Assembly: GCA_036939975.1 (NCBI GenBank)
Contig: JALLPB010001071.1
Coordinates: forward strand, 1-18,978
DNA length: 18,978 bases
Source: Cyclostephanos tholiformis
Lineage: Eukaryota > Bacillariophyta > Thalassiosirophyceae > Thalassiosirales > Thalassiosiraceae
Direction of reading: 5' to 3'
Part shown: piece after piece, positions 9,306 to 15,959 of the stretch
Position numbering within the stretch: position 1 is the stretch's first letter
Layout: the number at the start of each line of letters is the position of its first letter
Notes under the pieces: model-generated
What the model saw: only the letters and a program-made list of their open reading frames with translations
Told to the model about the DNA's origin: nothing
The model's database searches: none
Program-made: the position numbers and the translations under genes

Positions 9306-12300
9306 GAGGCGTCCGACGGAGCGAGCGGGGGGAGAGGATCGTTAGCGGCAATAGTAATCGACGACGTCGAACTCGACGACGAGCTATCGTCGTTATCGTG
9401 CATGAACGACGACGATTGCGACGTGTTCGACGTGAACGAAAACCTAATAGCGAACATCGCGTCCATGCTCACGTCCATGGATGACGATGATTCCGAGTCC
9501 ACGGACGACGATGACGAGATATCATCGTTGGCATGCCTGAACGACGACGATTGTCAGATCGTGGACGTCGACGAGGCAAGGATCGTTGATATTGCCAACA
9601 TGCTGATGGAGAGTCCCCCGACGTTGCGTCAGGTACGAGGGGGGTACGTCGTCCCGATGATATCGAAGACGTCGAATCCGTCGTACTCGTTCGAGACGAC
9701 GACAACGACCGTGACGACGACTTCGTCTTCCTTGGTCGAGGGACGAGATGGTGGTGGTGGTGGAGGAGGAGGAGGAGGAGGAGGAGGAGGAGGAGGCACG
9801 GCGAGGCAGACGGCGATTGTGACGGCGGTAGACGCTGGGGAAGGACCGGGAGGGGACGAAAATACGACCGAGGAGGAGGCGGGTTCCGGGGCGATCGTCG
9901 GAATCGAGGGATCGCGTAGGACGTCATTTTCGACGGAGACGGCGGAGGCGGAGGCGACGTCACGTTCAACGACGGCGCGATCGGCCTTGGAGGAGTATAG
10001 CGAAACACCGTCGTCTTCTCGATCCCGTACCATTGCGGATGATTACAGGACGATTGCGATGATTGGTAATTGTCGGGAGGGGGGGGGAGAAGAAGCGATG
10101 ATTGGTAATTATCGGGAGGGGGGGGGAGAAGAATCGTCGCCCTCGTCGTCCACGACGTCGACGTCCTTGGACGTTGGTGTCTACGTGGTCCTGAATGAAT
10201 CGCAGCACGCGTCGGATCCGTCGTCGGCGGATCCCGAGCAGCACGATGCGGATACTATTCCCTACAACGGCTCGATCCTCGCTATGCGAATCGCCGAACT
10301 GAACGATACCATCTCCTCACTGCAAATGCGTGCCTTAATCGCTGAGGACGAGCTGCGGAACGAGCGGGTCATGCTCTTCGAGGCCTTGGAAGCTAGGGAC
10401 CGGTTAGGGGCCGAGTATATATACGCCACAAAGAGGAACGTCGAGTTGAAAAAGCGTTTCATGGACGAGGTCGACGGGGCCGTGAGGGCCGCGGCGAACG
10501 AAGAGAGGGAACGGTCGATGGCGGAATTGAAACGACTGAAAGACGAGCACGAGAAGACGTCAGAGGCTACGTCTCGGAGGGTACGACGGCTGCGAATGTC
10601 GTTGCGGAGCGCGAATGACAGGAAGCGTCGTCTCGAGAAGGAGAGGGACGATGCAAGGAGGAAGATGGAATCGGTCGAGAAGCGAGTAGGTCGGCGATAT
10701 GCCGACGAGATCGACTCGTTGAAGCGCAGTCTAGCGGAGGGGGAAGGCGAAATTGGTAGGATGAAACGTCAAGTGATGGAGAACGAAAGCATCGTTAGGG
10801 AGGAGAGGGAATCATTATTAGCAAACATCATGTGAGTATCCTCATTTGATAATTATCACATCGCGTCAGAGTACAGGAGTACATCTTTTCATTTTTTCGA
10901 TGATTCAAATTTGTTCTGTCTTTGCGACATCAGGTTCTTGACCAAGTCTTTCGGCGATCTTCGATCCGAGTTAGCTACTAACGCCCAAATGTACGAGGAA
11001 TGCATCGAGACATACGAGCGAGAGGCGGCCGAGAAGGATACTCGCATATGCACCCTAGAGGAGGAGTTGGAAGAGGCGAACGCGCGGATAGGCATGTTAG
11101 AATCTCGGGTCGAGGAGCTCACGTTGGAGCTGGAGGACGAAAGGGCAATCAACACCAATCTCACCGTGACGGTGACGGGCCTGCAGGACGAATTGGATTC
11201 TGCCCGCGTCAATGCTGCTGGATACGACGACGTTATAGCTATACTCCGCCGGGAGGCCGACTCGTATCAGGCTCGACTAGCCGCGGCCGACGACAGGGCG
11301 GAGTCGTTTGAACGCAAAGAAAGGGAGCTGATTAAACTGTTGGAAAAGGCAGAGGAGTCGTTGGCCCGGGAGAAAAAACGTGTTACGGAATCGCTTGAGA
11401 AAAAGGATACAACTATCGCATTGTTGGATAGGGAACTCGCGGAAAAGTTAAACGAGATACACACCATTCAATGCGCGGCAAAAGATACTAATGAACGACT
11501 GTCGAAAATGACCGGCATGTACAATGCGGAGACACTTCGTGCTAATGCCCTAGACGAGAAAATCCGCAAGCTGAATCAGATCGTTCTGGGCGCAAAGGCA
11601 AACTCAGATGAAGTGGAAAGCGCTGACCTGGCGAAACGCCTCGAGGATCTTACCGCGTCGAACAATCAGTATAAATCACTCGTGAATTCTTACGAAAACA
11701 AGATGAAAATCATGTCTCATCGGCTCATTCTTTCCGACCAGAATCTATCAAACAAATTGGTTCAGATTGAGAGCCTTCGACGGGAGCTTATCGAGGCCAC
11801 GGCCAAGTCGCGAGTTGTGGCGGCAGACCAAATAACGACTTCCGACGAGGTGTTAGTTTTGAGGGCGAAATTAGATGAGGCCCAGTCAATGTCTACCTTG
11901 TGGAAAGCTCAGGCAAACGAGATGATCTTGCAATTGGCCAATAATCTGAAAGAGAAGGATGCCTCCATAAATGATTTGACTGACAGACTGAATGAGAAAC
12001 TACCGGAACAACAAGGTGAGCAATCCAATAGTCGTGAAAAATATCTTGGGGATCAAATTGAGCAGTTAAAATTGGTATTAGAGGAGTCTCAAGTAAAAGC
12101 CAAGGAGAGGATAACGCGCAAAAATCAATCGCTAAAGGAGATGCAGGATACAGTAACGATGCTAACCGCAGAAATGAAGGATCTTCAACACGAGAAAAAT
12201 CAGCTCATGGCACGATTGACCGAAGAAAATCAACGGAGGGAAGATGACTACCAGATCAAAGAGCGGCATCTCCGCCAAACTGAGGATAGATTATCCAAGG

Positions 12301-12731
12301 AACATATTGCTAATATGAAGGCTATTGAAGATGATATGAACCATACCATCCAGCAACTTGAAATGGAGGTTGGTATCTTGAGGAATAAAGTTCACAGTGG
12401 AAGCTCGCCTATAGGGGCTAGCGCGATGAATGACTATTCTAAGGTTCTCGAAATGGAAAAATCGCTACGTCGCAACAAGGAAAAGGAGGTGGCATTGATA
12501 AATGAAAATATGAAGATGAAACAAAAGATCCAAGACATGCTTGAACAAAAGGCCAGGGAAAGTCCTCCGATGATAAGTGTGATGTTAAAGGATGAGGATC
12601 AAGATGTAGAAAATGAAAGGCTCAAATCAGCGAAGAAGTTGCCGACCTACTACACGGAAAGGCAAAGACCAGGGGTAATCCACTTTGTTGGGAATGCATG
12701 GAAAAAAATATTTCGAAGAAAAAAAGTGTGA
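8367..12731 (+). CDS. Large low-complexity plus coiled-coil protein, function unknown
   Basis: Two exons, 8367-10831 and 10934-12731, joined across a 102-bp GTGAGT...CAG intron, give 1420 aa; the junction forms an ATG codon and continues the coiled coil. I do not recognise the family. In order it has short hydrophobic stretches at about 14-22 and 45-58, the second weakly signal-peptide-like; Ser, Asp, Thr and Gly homopolymers up to about residue 630; a duplicated acidic-cysteine motif at about 339-416; a poly-Gly run near 461-476; then a long Glu/Lys/Arg heptad-like coiled coil from about 640 to 1390. The C-terminal tail is basic (WKKIFRRKKV). The start is the first ATG of a frame that is open slightly further upstream; a later ATG is possible. 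It could be a structural, cytoskeletal or membrane-tether protein, but the sequence does not decide. Triplet composition matches exon 1 of the RBBP5-like gene, so it is probably native. Confidence 0.78.
9381..9614 (+). repeat. Two-copy 45-residue acidic-cysteine repeat in the coiled-coil protein
   Basis: Copy 1 starts at 9381 and copy 2 at 9516, a period of 135 nt. Shared pattern: SSL-x-C-x-NDDDC-x3-DV-x-E-x2-I-x2-IA-x-ML. The copies have diverged at synonymous and non-synonymous sites, so the duplication is old and the shared residues look selected. I know no named domain with this pattern. Confidence 0.7.
9749..9796 (+). repeat. GGT/GGA microsatellite encoding poly-glycine
   Basis: A run of GGT triplets followed by GGA triplets encodes an uninterrupted glycine tract in the disordered half of the coiled-coil protein. 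It is likely to vary in length between strains. Confidence 0.85.
10056..10133 (+). repeat. Tandem duplication of a 39-bp unit
   Basis: Two adjacent 39-bp copies (10056-10094, 10095-10133) differ at one base (TGT versus TAT, Cys versus Tyr). Each encodes AMIGN-x-REGGGEE, apart from the first residue shared with the flank. Near identity indicates a recent slippage or duplication event that kept the frame. Confidence 0.9.
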
Positions 12732-13036
12732 ATTTACTTTTTGCTTTGTCCAAGGAGGCGACATTCCGGTCGATAAATAATATCGTTGTGCTCGTGGATT
12801 TCATTGTCTACAATTTTAACCATGAGATACATCCAAACAGTGCTTGCCATGAAGACATAGTGGTCTCATCAATGGACTTTTATGACGCCTCCCCCCCCTC
12901 CCATAAACAAGTGGGTATTGCAAATTTGGTCGTTTTGCCGAGAATAACACCTAAGTGTGGAGATATCTAAGCCTCTCATCTACCATACGTTGGTCGCAGA
13001 CATCATCTTTTGTCAAACTTAAGTGCATGAGAGACT
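12732..13036. other. 3' flank of the coiled-coil gene
   Basis: About 300 bp of AT-rich sequence lies between the stop codon and the left end of the Harbinger element. The frame open across 12698-12970 has no motif and begins inside the upstream coding exon. I see nothing else. Confidence 0.5.
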
Positions 13037-13063
13037 GGAGCGTTCCTAGAATTAATTAAGTGT
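13037..13063 (+). repeat. Left terminal inverted repeat of the Harbinger element
   Basis: It begins GGAGCGTTCC and ends AATTAATTAAGTGT. It matches the reverse complement of 15560-15586 at 25 of 27 positions; one more flanking T/A pair extends the match to 28 bp. Confidence 0.85.
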
Positions 13064-13224
13064 CGGATGTACACTTACACTTATATGTTTAAGTGCAGAA
13101 TTTACAATTATTTCAGGTGCCAAAATTTATCTAATTAGGCTGACACAAACGTCACTCTGACCCAATTTTAATAATATAAATAAATCCCCACTCAGTGCCC
13201 TCCCCCTCCCCCCCGCCAAGTGAT

Positions 13225-14432
13225 ATGCAGCTCTCTCATAGTGTCTTCCTTCTCTGGCTTGCCTATCGAGCCACCAAGAGGAGCAGGGTAGCAGGCAGAA
13301 AACGCTCCCTCTACAGGAAATGTTTTTTCAAGAGTCTATCCATCGAGGAGCATCGGTAAAGATATCAAAAATCCCCCACAGTGCGCTTATTCCGCTGGTG
13401 CTGTCTCCATGGCAAAAATTGCATGCATCTTGTAATGATCGGGCTTACACCACCATGATGAGATTCGACGTCGAGAGGCCTTCAAAAAAAAACTAGGAAA
13501 ATTCTCTTCCATGTATTCAACCCACACCTCTTTTGACGAATCAGGGATGATTGTACCCCTCAATAACCCACGCGGATGAAAGAGGAAGGTGCTTCCGGTG
13601 GATTGCTTAGGATTGGTTTTTGTATGGACCCAAACACCAAACAAGGGGATCACTGAATGTTTTGCAGCTTGTTTTTGGTCTCACATGTGAGATACTAATC
13701 TGTCTGTTTATTTGCGATTTGGTATTCACCTTATTGTTGAGATCTTTCGAGATGAGCCCTTTGCAAGGGTATCTCTGCCATCAGCAGAGGACATTGCCAC
13801 AAAACATGGCCGTGTTTAGCAAATGTACTCACTGACTGTTGGGCGATGATGGATGGGCTCAAATTCTACCTGCAGGCATCAAGAAATTCTGATATCCAGG
13901 AAAGATACTACTCTGGGTGGACTCATGATCACTATGTGACTTCATTTTTTGCTTTTGTCCCAATGGAACAATTCCAATAGTCTTTTTTAATGTCCCTGGA
14001 TCCGTTCATGACAGTCAGGTTGTGAAAATGGGTCAGATTTATTGGAAGTTGGAGAAGGCACATAAAAGAACAGTTGGGCAATGTTATGTCGACTCAGCTT
14101 TTGCTAACATTGACTGACAGTACCTTTACAAGTCTTGTCAAGACTTATTAGGATTATCGGCTCCTACCCAAGCTGAGAGGAAGATCAAACTACGAAAAAA
14201 AGAAAAGCAACATCAGCAAGGCAAATGACTGAGTGGGTATGTTGACAATACAATCATCCTTCCCCTGGAAACGTGATCGGTTCATTTACAAAGAGCGTGG
14301 AGGCAGAGATTTGTATTAAAAATGTTTGTCTTACTCTATAATTTGCAGGCAAGGATGGTGGGGGTTAATCAAATCAGAAATACTTACATGTCACACCTTC
14401 AAAGAAATGCCAATGAAGATGTGATGTTTTAA
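13225..14432 (+). pseudogene. Harbinger-family DDE transposase, broken by many frameshifts and stops
   Basis: About 1.2 kb matches a ~400-aa HARBI1/DDE_Tnp_4-type transposase when frames are followed piecewise. Landmarks in order: KRSRVAGRKRSLYRK and SLSIEEHR (13280-13356), LVLSPWQKL (13396-13422), VDCLGLVFVW (around 13600), RGSLNVLQLVFGLT (around 13650-13690), VYLRFGIHLIVEIF (around 13705-13750), LTDCWAMMDGLKFYLQ (first catalytic Asp, around 13828-13875), GWTHDHYV, NVPGSVHDSQ (second Asp, around 14000), CYVDSAF (third Asp, around 14090), IQSSFPWKRDRFIYKERGG (around 14248-14305) and LYNLQARMVGVNQIRNTYM (14337-14393). The reading changes frame about eight times and meets stops at 13357, 13577 and 14115, so no functional enzyme is encoded. 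All three acidic catalytic positions are still recognisable, so decay is moderate. The last frame ends at a TAA at 14430-14432. Confidence 0.9.
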
Positions 14433-14958
14433 TTTTAACTTGTAATGCCTGGGCTCGGGTGAGGTCCCATTGGAAGGGAGGCAAGAGGGACCTCTAAATT
14501 GTATTGTTTAGTAATATAATTGTAATTAACAAATACAGAATATGACCTTCATTAACAACTTATCCCATTGTTGGGCTGGGTGGTGGGTTGCTGTTGTCCT
14601 GCCACCCATTCTTATTCAACATTGTCATCATCATTATTTTCATCATCTGCAATTGTCACTTCCCCTATCTGAGAATGGAGGTGACTTCCGATGGATCCGG
14701 AATGGCTGCATGAATCCCTTGCTGCTTTTTTTGCTGCCCCGTCCCCCAATTGAGTACTGCAGAGTGGTTTCTTTGCACCCCTGGCCAAATTCTGGAATCC
14801 AGTCAATGCAACTACCAAGGTGTTCAAATTGCTCCCCCCCCCTCGTTTTCACCTTCCTTGTCATTACTGAACAAGCAATCAGTAACCACGGCACAACCAA
14901 GTACTTAAGGGGGCTCACCAGCCCTCACCCTCGTTGTTGCCATCCTCCACATCTATTG
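14433..14958. other. Spacer between transposase remnant and SANT ORF, with a possible decayed C-terminal extension
   Basis: On the minus strand, 14612 to about 14840 is open and encodes a plausible continuation of a DNA-binding protein (NLNTLVVALTGFQNLARGAK, then an acidic DDENNDDDNVE end and a stop). It is out of frame with the sequence before it at a run of nine C (14834-14842, nine G on the minus strand). The SANT ORF itself stops at 14959. Either an intron joins them or slippage in the homopolymer broke a longer gene. Positions 14433-14611 show nothing. Confidence 0.4.
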
Positions 14959-15345
14959 TTACAAGAAACCATCACCATCATATTCTTCTTTATCATCATC
15001 CTTGACCCTCTCATCATCCTCCTCATCTTGTTCTAAATCATTTTTGAGATTGGATGCACCTGTAGAGCCATCAGTGGCCTCAACAATTTTCCTGTAAATA
15101 CGTTTAGCAAAAACAACATGAGGGGGGCATTTAGGATCACCTGTCGGCATTTTTTTCTTTGCAAGCTCCTGGAATTTGTGCTTCAATGACTCGACGGTGC
15201 GATCCTGGTTAGGACAGCAACTGTTATGCATTTCCCAAATACGCTCCCATTCAGGATTCCCCACTGGGACAATCTCATCAATGGCCATGAGCAGACTCTC
15301 CAGCTCTTTCTGGGTGAATTTAAATCCCCTCTTCCCTTTTGGCAT
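14959..15345 (-). CDS. Myb/SANT-like (DUF6818-type) DNA-binding protein of the Harbinger element
   Basis: 128 aa. In Harbinger transposons the Myb/SANT-like partner binds the element's ends and helps bring the transposase to them in the nucleus. The visible trihelix-like domain spans about residues 8-90: FTQKELESLLMAIDEIVPVG, then EWERIWEMHN, RTVESLKHKFQELAKKKMPTGDP (key residues) and CPPHVVFAKRIYRKIVE. These match the DUF6818 pattern known from oomycete and other stramenopile proteins. The rest is acidic (LEQDEEDDERVKDDDKEE). The ATG sits directly before the domain. Unlike its convergent partner, the transposase, this frame is undamaged across the domain, although a C-terminal extension may have been lost. 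Related proteins are often longer. Expression and activity are unknown. Confidence 0.85.
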   Translation of the reverse strand: MPKGKRGFKFTQKELESLLMAIDEIVPVGNPEWERIWEMHNSCCPNQDRTVESLKHKFQELAKKKMPTGDPKCPPHVVFAKRIYRKIVEATDGSTGASNLKNDLEQDEEDDERVKDDDKEEYDGDGFL

Positions 15346-15415
15346 GACAACAAGGGAGGGGGAGTGGGCGGAGTGCTGCGAAAGAGGTTTGCCTTTAATT
15401 TAAATGTTAGGTTTA

Positions 15416-15476
15416 CACTTATAAGTGAGTCACGGTCAGTCGTGGCGAGGTGTTCACCAACCTGCACTTATAAGTG
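15416..15476. repeat. Subterminal repeats: two CACTTATAAGTG palindromes
   Basis: Exact 12-bp palindromes CACTTATAAGTG lie at 15416-15427 and 15465-15476, 49 bp apart. Related half-sites (ACACTTA/TAAGTGT) occur at 15485-15491, 15512-15518 and 15560-15566. Near the left end they occur at 13057-13063, 13071-13077, 13077-13083 and 13088-13095. In Harbinger elements such subterminal motifs are typical binding sites of the Myb-like protein; that role here is inferred. Confidence 0.7.
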
Positions 15477-15559
15477 TGAACTTTACACTTAAATCAGCAA
15501 GATTTAAGAGTTAAGTGTCAAGTTCAGCGATAAAGTAATTAGGTAAGTGGAAATCTTAC

Positions 15560-15586
15560 ACACTTAATTAATTTTGGGAACGCTCC
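15560..15586 (-). repeat. Right terminal inverted repeat of the Harbinger element
   Basis: It is the inverted partner of 13037-13063, ending GGGAACGCTCC on the plus strand. There are two mismatches over 27 bp. Confidence 0.85.
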
Positions 15587-15959
15587 ATTGTGGTAGTATT
15601 GTAAGAACTACAATAAAACCTAGTTTTCTGCTTTTGAACTACCTGCCTACCTGTGATTTTCGGACATGAGGACGATGAGCATTATTTAGTGCCAACTGTC
15701 TACACTCATGGCTGCCATCACTATCGTTCTCTCTCCATTTGTCTATTAGGTTATTGATCAAGAGAGTTTTTACACTTGGATGCTATCGCTCATCTTCTCG
15801 TTCTCTCTCCTTTTGTCTACATGATAGGTGTGCGCAGTCTAGTTCTTTCATACTTCCACAGCTCTTGGAAAGTTTGACTTGATACATACTCTATCTCAGT
15901 GGGCAAGCGAATGACCAATGTGGGCGGCGTTGCACCTTGCTGTGATGTGGCCTGTGATT
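15587..15959. other. Region between the transposon and the MRD1-like 3' end, with an imperfect direct repeat
   Basis: It contains a 22-bp direct repeat (TCGTTCTCTCTCC-W-TTTGTCTA) at 15724-15745 and 15798-15819, one mismatch, within longer weakly similar stretches 74 bp apart. No gene is evident. It includes the 3' flank of the MRD1-like gene; I see no strong polyadenylation signal. Confidence 0.5.

Larger units (their letters stand above)
13037..15586. mobile_element. Decayed PIF/Harbinger-type DNA transposon
   Basis: The 2550-bp segment is bounded by 27-bp inverted repeats (13037-13063 and 15560-15586) that differ at two positions. It carries the usual two-gene content of Harbinger elements: a DDE transposase (here a pseudogene, plus strand) and a Myb/SANT-like DNA-binding protein (minus strand, open), arranged convergently. 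TAAGTG/CACTTA motifs cluster just inside both ends. The 3-bp target duplication expected for Harbinger (TWA) is not visible: the flanks are ACT and ATT, so the exact ends or the duplication may have eroded. Confidence 0.85.

Noticed and set aside
8573..10244. Antisense and shifted open frames over the coiled-coil gene's first exon
   Set aside because: Homopolymeric Ser/Arg/Pro products of triplet tracts with no domain; the plus-strand frame continues across a good intron into a coherent coiled coil.
12698..12970. 90-codon plus-strand frame overlapping the end of the coiled-coil gene
   Set aside because: It starts inside the upstream coding exon in another frame and shows no motif.
13387..13653. 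88-codon minus-strand frame in the transposon
   Set aside because: It is antisense to the recognisable transposase remnant, which explains the sequence better.
14542..15036. 164-codon plus-strand frame at the end of the transposon
   Set aside because: It is partly antisense to the SANT-like ORF, its apparent hydrophobic tail comes from the complement of acidic codons, and it has no family resemblance.
13034..15589. TWA target-site duplication for the Harbinger element
   Set aside because: The bases next to the TIRs are ACT on the left and ATT on the right, so no matching duplication can be claimed.
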